A DNA stretch of 30,131 bases from Gammaproteobacteria bacterium (GTDB lineage: Bacteria > Pseudomonadota > Gammaproteobacteria > SZUA-152): NCBI GenBank assembly GCA_030617485.1, contig JAUWVK010000004.1:1-30131 (forward strand). The letters run 5' to 3'. This document shows, piece after piece, positions 14,087-23,517 of this stretch (positions are counted from its first letter, which is position 1; each line of letters starts with the position of its first letter). Made by a program: the position numbers and the translations under genes. The notes beneath the pieces were generated by a model. That model worked only from the letters and a program-made list of their open reading frames with translations, searched no databases and was not told the origin of the DNA.

Positions 14087-16975
14087 CTAATTTTCAGGCG
14101 CATCAAATGGATTGTTGAAATATTGAGCACCAATATCCAGCCACTCAGCAAGTAAACGAATTTCAGACGGTGTCAGTGCCCCTTCATGCACAGCATTTCC
14201 ACTTCCAACAAAAAATCGGTTGAAAAAAACATTGCTTGAACGTGCACCAGCATTAGACATCGAAGATAGTACTGGGATCTGTACAGTCTCCTGGATAAAA
14301 TCACCATTCGCATCAGTCAGGAGCGCCTGATCACCATTTGCGTCAAGCACAGGATCACCATTGGCATCCAATTCAACTACATACACGGGATCACCGTTGG
14401 CATCAAAAACTAGAACCTCTATAGGCGCACCACTTGCGTCTCGCTCAACATCGTTTATGAGCAGCTCTCGATATGACCTATAGAGATTCCCGGGAACAGG
14501 TGCAACATCATCACTCAGATCAAGGTCTGCTTCAGGAACCCTGGTGTTATTTAATGAGTTATGACAGGCCGAATTTGTGCAGGTTGCATCATTCATCAGG
14601 GTATTTTGGCGCGGTAACGACCATAGCGTATGGATATGATCCTGATAATTGATGATGATTCGACAATTCGCCTCCCAGGTAGCAGGCTGGCAAAAGACGC
14701 TTGTAGCATTCGCCGGCATTTGGGTATTGAGGTCCGTATACCGAAGATTTACTACATCAGGTATAGCTCCGCTGGCCCACACATCAGTAAAGTCAGGGTT
14801 GATGTTTGGAACCAGATCTGATGGACAAGTTGTTGAGCCCATATCTATCCCCAGCGCACCCGCTGCATCCGGCCCACAAGTGGTACGAAACCGTGCCTCG
14901 GCCATGGTCTCCCCCATATTCGGGTTTATCTCTTCAACCACCATAGGATCTGGATCAATATCTGTTGTTGTACCGTCGAAAGGAATTCCCGTGGTAGCAG
15001 CACCAACATTTAGAGCATCCGGAGCATCCCTGTAACCATGAGGTCTGGGGTCAGGCGCAGGAGTTCCAGGAGGGGTATGATCATGGCAGCCATTGCATTC
15101 CAAAACTTCTCCTGGCCGTACCTGTAACCAATTCTGGTGCCGCTCAGCAATACCAAAACCATTTGTACCCACTACACGACGACCCTGTTCATCCACCACA
15201 CTGATAGCAAAAGGTACATTCGCAGGCACTTTCACTAATACTGATCCATCAGGCTCAACCGTAGCGTAACCAAGAATTTCTCGCATTCCTTGTTGTGTAC
15301 TTACACCAAAGGCATTGCGTCTGTTTGTAAAAGTATAGGTATCGTTATCAGGGAAATAAGCGCCTTTAATTAGACGCAAAAAACGCGCTGAACGAACATC
15401 AGCACCCGTTACGGTAGGGTCGGCCATAGCGGCCAAATTAGCTACTGCCGGGTTGCCATTAACAACAAGGTCATTAAATGACCCATCCATGTCATACACA
15501 CTGCGGATATGCAGTAGACCAACATTGTCATCGTACAGCGCTTGATCCAGACCAAAACCCGTACCTTTATCAAACAAAATACTCGGGCGAGCTCTCGATG
15601 CCAGCACCACAGGTTCGTCGATGATAAGGCCTTCTACGGGTATCACCACTGGTAATTGCGTATTAGAACCAAGATCATAAATATAAATACCGTAAAGAGG
15701 ATAGGCTTCGGTTGCATTAGCCGGAATCGTGCTCGGACAAGGGATAAGATCGCCATCGGCTTCTTCCAGGCGGCATTGTGTCCAGCTCACCAGGGCCCGA
15801 TTTGAACCATCCCAAAGAGGATAAACTGAACGAAATCGACCCGCGGGCGAAATACTGCCATCAGTGGTTACGCCTAAAGTCACCGCATTCACCTGGCCAG
15901 TACCACTTACCGCATTCTCGTATGGCCAGGTGGGTTGTGTTTTATCTGCAAACTGAATCGCATTGATTACCACTGGCGCGCCACCACCCCTGGAGCCAGT
16001 AAAGGGTTTGATCATTCCTAATATTTGACCATTTTCCAGCTCGCGAGGGGAAAGGAATTGCACTGTACTACCACCAGTGCCTACAGCATGGTCATGCAAC
16101 CCATAGACGGCCTTAAGCTCAGTGCCGTCAGGGCGAATTTTGTACAGGCTGATAGCGTTACGCCCACCCATATGATCCCAGCGTGAAAACAGGATTTCAC
16201 CATTAGCCATTACGCTGGGATCCAGATCATGACTTTGGTTAAATGTTAACTGCTTAATACTTGCCCTGGTTCCACTAATACTCATCACATGCAGGTTCAT
16301 GGCATGTTGAATGGGATTCCTATCCCTGTCTTCATCCACTGGTAAAAATTGTGGTTTACCTTCATTTAACTGGATGGCGCCTACTTCATGCTGTCGGGTT
16401 GAACTAAATACAATACGACCATCGGGCAAATAGGCGGGAGCCACATCATCCCCTTCCTCAGCAAGACCGCCTGATTCCATCACCAACGTTGGACAACCCC
16501 CAGACGCCACGTCGTATTCATAAATATTCCAGGTAGGCACGACATCATCATTTGGATCAAGATCCTCCATCCGCAAAGAGAAAATTAGCTTGTCGCCTTC
16601 AAAAGATGCGTCCAGATCTTTTATATCACCCCTACCACCGGTGACACAGGCGGTAATATTTTGCTCCGAAGCAGAGGGGGATGCACTGCTGCGCAAATAC
16701 ACATCTCCGCCCCCATTAAAAAAATCTGGATCACCGCCTTCATTAAAAGCAGAGGGGTGGCGAACATCTGGGTTTGCTGGTTCAAGCTCATTGGAGATTA
16801 GATTTAATTGCTCAGGGATTGGGCGTTTAACGTAGGCAATGGCCAAATCTGGCACTGTCTGATCCTGCTCGCCAGTACACCCAGCAAGTCCGAACAGACC
16901 TAACATCGCTAGCAAATATCCACAGACTGGATACATCTTCAGATTTCTTCTCACAAAACCCCCGGCCACCACCAC
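14087..16975 (-). CDS. HzsA-like lipoprotein with beta-propeller and haem-type motifs
   Basis: Up to 962 residues. The lipobox LAGC (Cys33 of the long form) marks a lipoprotein. The first half has TolB/PD40-like blades: LDASFEGDKLIFSLRM, PAYLPDGRIVFSSTR, DLDPSVMANGEILFSRWDHM. The second half resembles the hydrazine synthase alpha-subunit-like (HzsA-related) group, with CNGCH at residues 627-631 (a standard c-type haem motif) and CTNSACH at 799-805 (a CX4CH variant). Near residues 857-893 four DANGD-type Asp/Asn/Gly repeats could bind calcium. The start is uncertain: three GTG codons in a row (16975-16967) follow AAGGA, and an ATG at 16936 leaves a shorter signal peptide. It is not evidence for anammox; such proteins of unknown electron-transfer role occur more widely. 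Confidence 0.8.
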   Translation of the reverse strand: MVVAGGFVRRNLKMYPVCGYLLAMLGLFGLAGCTGEQDQTVPDLAIAYVKRPIPEQLNLISNELEPANPDVRHPSAFNEGGDPDFFNGGGDVYLRSSASPSASEQNITACVTGGRGDIKDLDASFEGDKLIFSLRMEDLDPNDDVVPTWNIYEYDVASGGCPTLVMESGGLAEEGDDVAPAYLPDGRIVFSSTRQHEVGAIQLNEGKPQFLPVDEDRDRNPIQHAMNLHVMSISGTRASIKQLTFNQSHDLDPSVMANGEILFSRWDHMGGRNAISLYKIRPDGTELKAVYGLHDHAVGTGGSTVQFLSPRELENGQILGMIKPFTGSRGGGAPVVINAIQFADKTQPTWPYENAVSGTGQVNAVTLGVTTDGSISPAGRFRSVYPLWDGSNRALVSWTQCRLEEADGDLIPCPSTIPANATEAYPLYGIYIYDLGSNTQLPVVIPVEGLIIDEPVVLASRARPSILFDKGTGFGLDQALYDDNVGLLHIRSVYDMDGSFNDLVVNGNPAVANLAAMADPTVTGADVRSARFLRLIKGAYFPDNDTYTFTNRRNAFGVSTQQGMREILGYATVEPDGSVLVKVPANVPFAISVVDEQGRRVVGTNGFGIAERHQNWLQVRPGEVLECNGCHDHTPPGTPAPDPRPHGYRDAPDALNVGAATTGIPFDGTTTDIDPDPMVVEEINPNMGETMAEARFRTTCGPDAAGALGIDMGSTTCPSDLVPNINPDFTDVWASGAIPDVVNLRYTDLNTQMPANATSVFCQPATWEANCRIIINYQDHIHTLWSLPRQNTLMNDATCTNSACHNSLNNTRVPEADLDLSDDVAPVPGNLYRSYRELLINDVERDASGAPIEVLVFDANGDPVYVVELDANGDPVLDANGDQALLTDANGDFIQETVQIPVLSSMSNAGARSSNVFFNRFFVGSGNAVHEGALTPSEIRLLAEWLDIGAQYFNNPFDAPEN
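14301..14404 (-). repeat. In-frame DANGD repeats inside the HzsA-like gene
   Basis: Four copies of a 14-bp unit (consensus TCACCATTGGCATC on the plus strand) begin at 14301, 14331, 14355 and 14391. The spacings of 30, 24 and 36 bp are all multiples of three, so every copy encodes Asp-Ala-Asn-Gly-Asp on the minus strand. They lie in the C-terminal part of the protein and look like internally expanded calcium-binding-type loops. Confidence 0.75.
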
Positions 16976-17211
16976 TTTCCTTAAATAACCACCAAACTAG
17001 CCATCAACTTCCTAGCGGCCAATACACATAAAACGTCATTAAATAATACGACAGATCTCAAATTTTGCTGAGAAATCAGTCACAAAGCCAACAAAAACCC
17101 AGCAAAACTACCACATTGCAGCACTAGAAATTGGATTACCCGCCTGCCACTGAATGAGACGCTCCAATACCCAAATTTGTTCCTTATAATCCCTGCTCCA
17201 GTAGGCCCTCC
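16976..17211. other. Divergent intergenic region, HzsA-like gene side
   Basis: No coding frame was seen. The stretch contains the CRP-like site and promoter of the HzsA-like gene (17043-17084) and, at 17185-17190, an isolated plus-strand TATAAT without a matching -35. The gcv promoter and riboswitch begin immediately after it. Confidence 0.5.
17043..17084 (-). promoter_or_regulatory. CRP-like site and class II promoter of the HzsA-like gene
   Basis: Read on the minus strand, TGTGA-CTGATT-TCTCA (17084-17069) matches the CRP consensus except for one base of the second half-site. A -10 hexamer TATTAT lies at 17048-17043, giving a transcription start near 17036. The site centre (17076.5) is then about 41 bp upstream, the spacing of class II CRP-activated promoters. 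The leader would be about 60 nt. Confidence 0.5.
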
Positions 17212-17240
17212 TTGGATTTACCCCCTGCTACCGGTATGAT
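17212..17240 (+). promoter_or_regulatory. Sigma-70 promoter of the gcv operon
   Basis: TTGGAT (17212-17217), 17-bp spacer, TATGAT (17235-17240). The predicted start near 17247 leaves the entire glycine riboswitch (from 17258) in the transcript, which supports the call. Confidence 0.65.
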
Positions 17241-17257
17241 TGGCCGCTCAACTTAAT

Positions 17258-17496
17258 GTCACTGCGGGAGAGAGTGGAAGCTTTGTATTTCTTGTCTATT
17301 AAAGAAAGCAATTTTCCACCGCCGAAGGCGCAACCACCCGGAATCGCTCAGGCAAATGGACCGTAATTGACAAGTTGACTCTGGAGAGAGATTGGCTAAA
17401 CAGAGGGACATGCGGGTTATCCAACACCTGATTTCCTCACCTTAACCCAATCCACCGAAGGGGCTCAAGCTCTCAGGTAAAGCGGACAGAGGGGTA
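17258..17496 (+). promoter_or_regulatory. Tandem glycine riboswitch
   Basis: Two consecutive glycine aptamers. The first spans about 17258-17371: arms GTCA and TGAC close it, GCGGGAGAGAGTGG opens it, and the conserved core GCCGAAGGCGCAA (17321-17333) and GCTCAGGCAAA (17345-17355) follow. The second spans about 17379-17491: P1 is CTCTG (17379-17383) with CAGAG (17487-17491), with the core CCGAAGGGGCTCAAGC, then CTCTCAGGTAAA and CGGACAGAGG. The short linker and paired aptamers are the standard arrangement. Bound glycine should favour expression of the glycine cleavage genes, which lie directly downstream. Confidence 0.95.
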
Positions 17497-17560
17497 GTAT
17501 TTGGCGACAGCTAATGCTGTAAAATTCGCTAAATGCATCAAACATGCCCTTATAACGCAC

Positions 17561-17591
17561 AAAATGCGGCTAAAAGTTAACAGCCGCTTTT
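17561..17591 (+). terminator. Terminator-like hairpin of the glycine riboswitch expression platform
   Basis: AAAAT, stem GCGGCT (17566-17571), a 10-nt loop, AGCCGC (17582-17587), then TTTT. It ends 18 nt before the gcvT ATG, so it could act as a premature terminator or occlude the ribosome site when glycine is absent. A competing hairpin (TAAAAG with CTTTTA) overlaps it and could be the alternative fold. Confidence 0.65.
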
Positions 17592-17609
17592 AACCAGAGT
17601 ACCGATGAC

Positions 17610-18740
17610 ATGACCGAACAAACATCACCTCAATCGCCACAGCAAACCCCCCTCTACCAACAACACCTGGCCTCCGGTGCCAAGATGGTCGATTTTGCCG
17701 GCTGGGATATGCCCATTCACTACGGCTCACAAATAGAAGAACATCACCAGGTGCGTAATGACGCCGGCATGTTTGATGTGTCCCACATGGTGGTGCTGGA
17801 TTTCAAAGGCAAAGGCTGTCGAGATTTTCTGCGTCGTCTGTTAGCCAACGATGTAGCCCGCATTACTGTTCCCGGCAAGGCGCTATACAGCTGCATGCTG
17901 AATGAAAATGGTGGGGTCATTGACGATCTCATCGTCTACTTTATGGCAGACGACTGGTACCGCATGGTGGCCAATGCCGCCACCCGCGATAAAGACCTGG
18001 CCTGGATCAATGCCCAGGCTGAATCTGAAGACGTAGACATCACCGAACGTGATGACCTGGCCATGATCGCCGTACAGGGCCCGCATGCCAGAGAAAAAGC
18101 TCATGCTGCTCTGGGTGCAAGCATCGAACCCGCACGCGAATTAAAGCCATTTTTTGCCGCCGATTGCAGCAACACGGGTAGCAGTGAAAAGAAAGGTGAT
18201 TTATTTGTAGCTCGCACCGGTTATACCGGCGAAGACGGTTATGAAATAATCCTGCCCGCCGATCAGGCCGCCGCTTGCTGGGAATCCCTACTGGCTGCCG
18301 GCATTAAACCCATTGGCCTTGGCGCTCGCGATACCCTGCGTCTTGAAGCCGGCATGAATTTATACGGACAAGATATGGATGAAGGCATCACGCCACTGGA
18401 AGCAGGACTCACCTGGACCGTGGCCTTTGACCCGGAAGACCGTTTGTTCATTGGCCGCAGTAAACTCGATAAACAAAAGGCCGGTGGCACCGATACAAAG
18501 CTGGTGGGACTGCTGCTGGAAGATCGTGGCGTGTTACGCCCCCACCAAAAAGTGGTCACCGAAGCTGGTGATGGCGAAATTACTAGCGGTGGATTTTCCC
18601 CAACATTAGGCAAATCCATTGCCATGGCGAGAATCCCCACTACAGTAAAAGATAATTGCCAGGTAGAAATTCGCAACAAGCTGCTTAACGCCCGAATTGT
18701 TAAGTACCCTTTTGCTCGCAATGGCAAGGCCTGTATTTAA
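17610..18740 (+). CDS. gcvT: Glycine cleavage system T protein (aminomethyltransferase)
   Basis: 376 residues. The enzyme transfers the aminomethyl carbon from lipoyl-GcvH to tetrahydrofolate, releasing ammonia and forming 5,10-methylene-THF in the cytoplasm. Diagnostic segments are [37 protein letters not shown] (with the conserved Asp of the FDVSHM motif), [28 protein letters not shown] and [18 protein letters not shown]. Length is as expected for the family. About 12 Gln/Pro/Ser-rich residues precede the conserved domain. The ATG at 17610 overlaps a three-codon frame (ATG ACA TGA, from 17605), and AGAG lies about 10 nt upstream. It is the first gene of the riboswitch-controlled operon. Confidence 0.97.
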   Translation: MTEQTSPQSPQQTPLYQQHLASGAKMVDFAGWDMPIHYGSQIEEHHQVRNDAGMFDVSHMVVLDFKGKGCRDFLRRLLANDVARITVPGKALYSCMLNENGGVIDDLIVYFMADDWYRMVANAATRDKDLAWINAQAESEDVDITERDDLAMIAVQGPHAREKAHAALGASIEPARELKPFFAADCSNTGSSEKKGDLFVARTGYTGEDGYEIILPADQAAACWESLLAAGIKPIGLGARDTLRLEAGMNLYGQDMDEGITPLEAGLTWTVAFDPEDRLFIGRSKLDKQKAGGTDTKLVGLLLEDRGVLRPHQKVVTEAGDGEITSGGFSPTLGKSIAMARIPTTVKDNCQVEIRNKLLNARIVKYPFARNGKACI

Positions 18741-18817
18741 AGAACACTATTAAAAACAATTTTACTATTTTCTAATCTTTTTACGTTAACAACAAACACT
18801 GCGCGAGGAGACATTTC

Positions 18818-19213
18818 ATGAGCAACGTGCCAAACGAATTAAAATATACCAAAACCCATGAGTGGGTACGTGTTGAAAGCGATGGCAGCCTGACTATCGG
18901 CATAACCGACCACGCACAGGAACTATTAGGTGACATGGTTTTTGTTGAACTGCCTGAAACCGAAGCAACTTACACCAGTGGAGATGATTGCGCTGTTGTG
19001 GAATCGGTAAAAGCAGCTTCAGATATTTATTGTCCAATCTCTGGTGAAATCACCGCGGTAAACGAAGACCTTGCCGATGCCCCGGAAACTATTAATCAGG
19101 ATCCTTTTGATACGGGCTGGTTGTTCAAACTAACACCTGAAGATAGCGGGGAAGTTGATGAACTTCTTGATGCCGAAGCTTATCTTGAATTGATTGCTGA
19201 AGAAGACCACTAA
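18818..19213 (+). CDS. gcvH: Glycine cleavage system H protein (lipoyl carrier)
   Basis: 131 residues. The small lipoylated protein shuttles the aminomethyl intermediate between the P and T proteins. The lipoyl-lysine is K65 in [12 protein letters not shown], the canonical H-protein site, and the N-terminal [14 protein letters not shown] and [11 protein letters not shown] segments are also conserved. The ATG has an excellent GAGGAG Shine-Dalgarno about 8 nt upstream. It lies 77 bp after gcvT without an evident terminator, so it is likely cotranscribed. The C-terminal tail is acidic. Confidence 0.97.
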   Translation: MSNVPNELKYTKTHEWVRVESDGSLTIGITDHAQELLGDMVFVELPETEATYTSGDDCAVVESVKAASDIYCPISGEITAVNEDLADAPETINQDPFDTGWLFKLTPEDSGEVDELLDAEAYLELIAEEDH

Positions 19214-19264
19214 CTTTCAACGAAGAGAAAGTGCTAATTTAATTAAGAGTACCAAGTAACCGCT

Positions 19265-20632
19265 ATGCCGTTTATTCCACATACCAAAGATGACACTCAA
19301 TCCATGCTTGATGCCATTGGAGCTAAAAGCATCGATGATCTCTTCGATGAAATCCCTGCTGAATTGCGCGCCAAACCACTGGAAGTCGTTCCGGCAGGCC
19401 GCAGCGAAATGGCGGTTAATCGTTTAATACACCAGCTTGCAGCGAAAGATGTGCAACCACTTTGTTTTATTGGTGCAGGTGCTTATGAACACCACATTCC
19501 ATCGGCAGTATGGGAACTAACAACACGCGGTGAATTTTATACGGCCTACACACCCTACCAGGCCGAAGCCAGTCAGGGTACTTTGCAATTATTGTATGAG
19601 TTCCAAACTATGATGGCAGAGCTCACTGCCATGGATGTATCCAACGCATCACTTTACGATGGCGCTTCTTCATTAGCAGAAGCCGTGCTCATGGCAGTTC
19701 GTGCTAATCGAAAATCTAAAAGCAAACGTATTCTTGTGCCGCGCACAGTGCATCCCACGTATCTAAAAGTGGTAAAAACAATTACTCAGCATCAAGGCAT
19801 CACGCTTGAAATGCTCGACTACGACACCGATGGCGGCCATCTCAATATTGAGTCGCTGCCTTCTGAACCAGGCGACGTGGCTGCGTTAATTATTCCACAA
19901 CCCAACTTTTTCGGTGTACTGGAAGATGTCGATGCCCTTACTGACTGGGCACATGCTCATGGTGCACTGGTCATTAGCGTGGTTAACCCTATGGCTATGG
20001 CACTAATTACACCGCCGGGAGAGTGGGGAACAGAAGGTGCGGATATAGTCTGTGGTGAAGGCCAACCATTGGGCGTGCCGCTGTCATCCGGCGGCCCCTA
20101 TTTTGGTTTTATGTGTTGCGCACAAAAACATGTGCGACAAATGCCTGGTCGTATTATTGGTGCCACCAATGATCTGGATGGAAAACCTGGTTACACCTTA
20201 ACGTTGCAGGCGCGCGAACAACATATTCGTCGCTCTAAAGCCACATCCAACATTTGTACCAATCAGGGCTTGCTCACTACTGCAGCAACTATTTATATGT
20301 CACTGATGGGTCCAGAAGGTTTACGGCGCACAGCAGCAAACAGTCACGCCAATACATGCACACTAATAAAACAACTCAATGCCATTGATGGAGTTGAAAC
20401 CGTGTTTTCACGCCCTAGCTTTCACGAGAAGGTTTTACGGCTGAGCAAACCTGTTAGTAAAGTGTTAACTGCTCTTGAGGATCACGGCATTCTGGGCGGC
20501 TATGATTTATCAGCTGAATTCCCTGAACTGGGTAATGCCTTACTAGTTTGTGTGACTGAAACCAAAACCGAAGAAGATTTACAAATCTACGCCTCCTCGT
20601 TACAAAAAGTACTACGGGAGGTTTCAGCATGA
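19265..20632 (+). CDS. gcvPA: Glycine dehydrogenase (decarboxylating) subunit 1
   Basis: 455 residues, the N-terminal-half subunit of the split P protein, which decarboxylates glycine with PLP and loads the aminomethyl group on GcvH. Recognisable segments are [71 protein letters not shown] and [20 protein letters not shown] with [18 protein letters not shown]. It has no PLP lysine of its own; that is on subunit 2. Its stop overlaps the next start by 4 bp (ATGA), which suits 1:1 synthesis. Many well-studied gammaproteobacteria, including E. coli, have a fused gcvP instead, so the split form is informative about lineage. Confidence 0.97.
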   Translation: MPFIPHTKDDTQSMLDAIGAKSIDDLFDEIPAELRAKPLEVVPAGRSEMAVNRLIHQLAAKDVQPLCFIGAGAYEHHIPSAVWELTTRGEFYTAYTPYQAEASQGTLQLLYEFQTMMAELTAMDVSNASLYDGASSLAEAVLMAVRANRKSKSKRILVPRTVHPTYLKVVKTITQHQGITLEMLDYDTDGGHLNIESLPSEPGDVAALIIPQPNFFGVLEDVDALTDWAHAHGALVISVVNPMAMALITPPGEWGTEGADIVCGEGQPLGVPLSSGGPYFGFMCCAQKHVRQMPGRIIGATNDLDGKPGYTLTLQAREQHIRRSKATSNICTNQGLLTTAATIYMSLMGPEGLRRTAANSHANTCTLIKQLNAIDGVETVFSRPSFHEKVLRLSKPVSKVLTALEDHGILGGYDLSAEFPELGNALLVCVTETKTEEDLQIYASSLQKVLREVSA

Positions 20633-22107
20633 GCTCGACCTATAATAAAAACCAGCTGATTTTTGAACATTCATCTTCTGGCAGAACTAATGGCGCGCAA
20701 ATGGTGAAAGATGTCACCACCGCTCCTGAAATCCCTGACAATCTATTGCGTAAAACACCGCCGATGTTACCGGAAGTCTCTGAAATGGATGCGGTACGTC
20801 ACTACACGCGTTTGTCACAGAAAAACTTTTCCATCGACACCCAGTTTTATCCGCTGGGTTCCTGCACCATGAAACACAACCCACGTGCCTGTAATACGCT
20901 GGCGCTGTTACCGGGGTTTCTGGGACGACATCCGCTGGCTCCTGAGCGTTTTGGCCAGGGCGTAATGGCCTGCTTGTGGGAGTTACAGGAAATCCTGAAA
21001 GACGTTACCGGCATGACTGCCGTATCTCTCTCCCCCATGGCTGGTGCTCAGGGCGAATTCGCAGGTGTAGCCATGATTCGCGCCTACCATGACGCCAGTA
21101 ATGACACAGAAAGAAGCGAAATCATTTGCCCCGATGCTGCTCACGGCACTAATCCGGCAACGGCGACCATGTGCGGTTACAAGGTACGTGAAATTCCCAC
21201 CAATACTGATGGCGACATCGATGTAGATGCTCTCAAAAAAGCTGTGGGGCCACAAACGGCTGGCATTATGCTCACCAACCCTTCAACTCTCGGTGTGTTC
21301 GATCGTCGCATCAAAGAAATTGCACAGATTGTTCACGAAGCCGGTGGACTGCTCTATTACGATGGCGCCAATCTCAATGCCATACTTGGCAAAGTTAAAC
21401 CTGGCGATATGGGGTTTGATGTTATTCATATGAACCTGCACAAGACATTCTCCACGCCACATGGCGGTGGCGGCCCGGGTGCAGGCCCTGTTGGAGTGAG
21501 CGAAAGACTCAAACCATTCATGCCTATTCCTATAGTAGGAAATGAAAACAACACGTACCGCTGGCTAACAGAAGCGGATCTCCCGCAAAGCATTGGACGA
21601 CTTTCTGCTCACATGGGTAATACCGGCGTTTTAATACGCGCTTACGTTTATGCCTTGTTATTAGGTCGTGAAGGAATGGTGCGCACAGCAGATTACGCTA
21701 CGCTTAATGCCAATTATTTGATGGCCAGGCTAGCCGAAGCGGGTTTCGACATGGCATTGCCATCACGTCGTGCTACCCATGAATTTATCCTCACCCTGAA
21801 ACGACAGGCCAAAGACCAGGGCGTTACCGCCATGGACTTTGCCAAACGTTTACTGGATTATGGTTTTCATGCACCGACCACTTATTTTCCGCTAATCGTC
21901 CCGGAATGTTTATTAATTGAGCCAACAGAAACGGAATCCAAAGAAACTCTGGATGCCTTTGCTGATGTCATGAAAACCATTCAGGAAGAAGCTGACAAAA
22001 ACCCGGAATTATTAAAAGATGCACCCTATACCTTACCGGTAAGACGCCTTGATGACGTAAAGGCTGCACGAGAACTCAATCTAAAATATTCGCCGACTAA
22101 AAACTGA
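20629..22107 (+). CDS. gcvPB: Glycine dehydrogenase (decarboxylating) subunit 2
   Basis: 492 residues, the C-terminal-half subunit of the split P protein. It carries the PLP-binding lysine K272 in [18 protein letters not shown]. Other conserved segments are [67 protein letters not shown] and [20 protein letters not shown] with EPTETE. It forms the active enzyme with subunit 1. The 4-bp overlap with gcvPA supports coupled translation. The diacylglycerol kinase gene follows after 7 bp, so the transcript probably continues. Confidence 0.97.
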   Translation: MSSTYNKNQLIFEHSSSGRTNGAQMVKDVTTAPEIPDNLLRKTPPMLPEVSEMDAVRHYTRLSQKNFSIDTQFYPLGSCTMKHNPRACNTLALLPGFLGRHPLAPERFGQGVMACLWELQEILKDVTGMTAVSLSPMAGAQGEFAGVAMIRAYHDASNDTERSEIICPDAAHGTNPATATMCGYKVREIPTNTDGDIDVDALKKAVGPQTAGIMLTNPSTLGVFDRRIKEIAQIVHEAGGLLYYDGANLNAILGKVKPGDMGFDVIHMNLHKTFSTPHGGGGPGAGPVGVSERLKPFMPIPIVGNENNTYRWLTEADLPQSIGRLSAHMGNTGVLIRAYVYALLLGREGMVRTADYATLNANYLMARLAEAGFDMALPSRRATHEFILTLKRQAKDQGVTAMDFAKRLLDYGFHAPTTYFPLIVPECLLIEPTETESKETLDAFADVMKTIQEEADKNPELLKDAPYTLPVRRLDDVKAARELNLKYSPTKN

Positions 22108-22114
22108 AACCACT

Positions 22115-22492
22115 ATGGGCAAACCTGAAACCACCGGCATCAAGCGCATCATCAATGCCTTTGGATTTTCATTGCTTGGGTTAAAGTCTGCATTTAAACA
22201 TGAGGCTGCATTCCGTCAGGAACTTGCCTTTTGTGTGATCCTGATTCCACTCAGCTTCTGGCTGGGACAAACTGCCGTAGAGCGTGCTTTACTTATCGGC
22301 GCATTACTGCTGGTCTTGATTGTTGAACTGATAAACTCTGCAATCGAAGCCATCGTGGATCGCATTGGAACTGAGCATCATGAACTCTCGGGGCGCGCCA
22401 AGGACATAGGCTCAGCCGCAGTGTTAGTCAGTCTGATAAACTCAACAATAATATGGGGATTGATAATCTTCGATCGTTGGCCAATCATATAA
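22115..22492 (+). CDS. dgkA: Diacylglycerol kinase, small integral membrane type
   Basis: 125 residues, matching the usual size of DgkA (about 120). It phosphorylates diacylglycerol to phosphatidic acid at the inner membrane, recycling lipid released during envelope glycan synthesis. Three hydrophobic helices are present. The family signature VELINSAIEAIVDRIG contains the catalytic and metal-binding Glu/Asn region, followed by HELSGRAKDIGSAAVLVSL with the conserved Lys-Asp. The N-terminal GLKSAFKHEAAFRQEL is typical. It starts 7 nt after gcvPB and so may be cotranscribed with the gcv genes. Confidence 0.96.
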   Translation: MGKPETTGIKRIINAFGFSLLGLKSAFKHEAAFRQELAFCVILIPLSFWLGQTAVERALLIGALLLVLIVELINSAIEAIVDRIGTEHHELSGRAKDIGSAAVLVSLINSTIIWGLIIFDRWPII

Positions 22493-22525
22493 ACAATATT
22501 TAGCACTCGAAAAAAGGATAAAAAC

Positions 22526-23458
22526 ATGTCTGCACTCATTTGTGGTTCTTTCGCCTTCGATACCATCATGGTGTTTCCTGACCAGTTCAAAAACCACATC
22601 CTGCCTGACAAGGTACACATGTTAAACGTCTCTTTTTTGGTGCCTGAAATGCGCCGCAATTTCGGCGGCTGCGCCGGCAACATCGCCTACAATTTAAAAT
22701 TACTGGGTGGCGACCCATTGCCCATGGCCACTGTCGGCAATGATTTTGCGACCTATGCCAAGTGGATGGACGGCAACAGCATCTCCCGCAGGCACATTAC
22801 CGAAATCGATAGCCTCTATACCGGCGTCGCCTATATCACTACCGATATGGATGACAACCAGATCACAGCATTTCATCCCGGTGCCATGAGCCTTTCCCAT
22901 GAAAATAATGTCAGCGATGCCGAAGGTGTAAGTATTGGCATAGTTTCACCCGATGGCCGTGACGGCATGATTGAACACGCCCAACAGTTTGCCGAAGCGA
23001 ACATCCCTTTTATTTTCGATCCTGGCCAGGGCCTGCCCATGTTTGATGGCGACGACTTGCTGCGCTTTGCCGAACAGGCCACCTGGATTACGCTTAACGA
23101 TTATGAAGCACAACTGTTTGAAGATCGTACCGGCAAATCTCCCCACGAACTTGCCGAAATGGTAGAAGCACTCATTATAACCCGCGGTGGCGAAGGCTCA
23201 GTGATCTACACTAGCGAACACCGCCACGAAATTCCTGCTGCCAGCACGGAAGCACTTAACGACCCCACCGGCTGTGGTGATGCCTATCGCGCAGGTCTGC
23301 TTTATGGGCTCATGCACGAAATGGACTGGGAAACTACCGGTCGCATTGCCTCACTTATGGGCGCCATCAAGATCGAACATCACGGTACCCAAAACCATAC
23401 ATTCACCCGCGAAGAGTTTGATGATCGTTATAAAAACACTTTTGATCGCTGCCTGTAG
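22526..23458 (+). CDS. PfkB-family carbohydrate/nucleoside kinase (adenosine-kinase-like)
   Basis: 310 residues. PfkB family marks are the N-terminal glycine motif RNFGGCAGNIAYNLKLLGGD and the C-terminal signature NDPTGCGDAYRAGLLYGLM, with the catalytic-base Asp in GCGD and the anion hole formed by TGCGD. Internal segments TVGNDFATYAKW and TRGGEGSVIY also fit. The product should phosphorylate a sugar or nucleoside hydroxyl with ATP in the cytoplasm. The N-terminal SALICGSFAFDTIMVFPDQF and overall pattern resemble bacterial adenosine-kinase-like members, but substrate cannot be fixed by reading. A strong Shine-Dalgarno (AAAAGGA) precedes the ATG. It lies 33 bp after dgkA. Confidence 0.9.
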   Translation: MSALICGSFAFDTIMVFPDQFKNHILPDKVHMLNVSFLVPEMRRNFGGCAGNIAYNLKLLGGDPLPMATVGNDFATYAKWMDGNSISRRHITEIDSLYTGVAYITTDMDDNQITAFHPGAMSLSHENNVSDAEGVSIGIVSPDGRDGMIEHAQQFAEANIPFIFDPGQGLPMFDGDDLLRFAEQATWITLNDYEAQLFEDRTGKSPHELAEMVEALIITRGGEGSVIYTSEHRHEIPAASTEALNDPTGCGDAYRAGLLYGLMHEMDWETTGRIASLMGAIKIEHHGTQNHTFTREEFDDRYKNTFDRCL

Positions 23459-23517
23459 TTAAAACTGCAGTTAAAAACTATACCATTCAATTTTATGGAC
23501 AATAAAATACAATTATT

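Noticed and set aside
14301..14404. Regularly spaced direct repeats considered as a CRISPR-like array
   Set aside because: Units are only 14 bp, spacings are multiples of three, and all copies encode the same residues in frame; they are protein repeats.
14649..15035. 128-residue plus-strand frame inside the HzsA-like gene
   Set aside because: Antisense to a long coding frame with clear motifs; no start signal or domain.
14087..16975. HzsA-like protein as evidence of anaerobic ammonium oxidation
   Set aside because: No other hydrazine synthase or hydrazine dehydrogenase genes are present, and HzsA-related proteins occur in non-anammox bacteria.
18263..18727. 154-residue open frame antisense to gcvT
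   Set aside because: Low-complexity Ser/Pro-rich translation opposite a conserved enzyme; a shadow frame.
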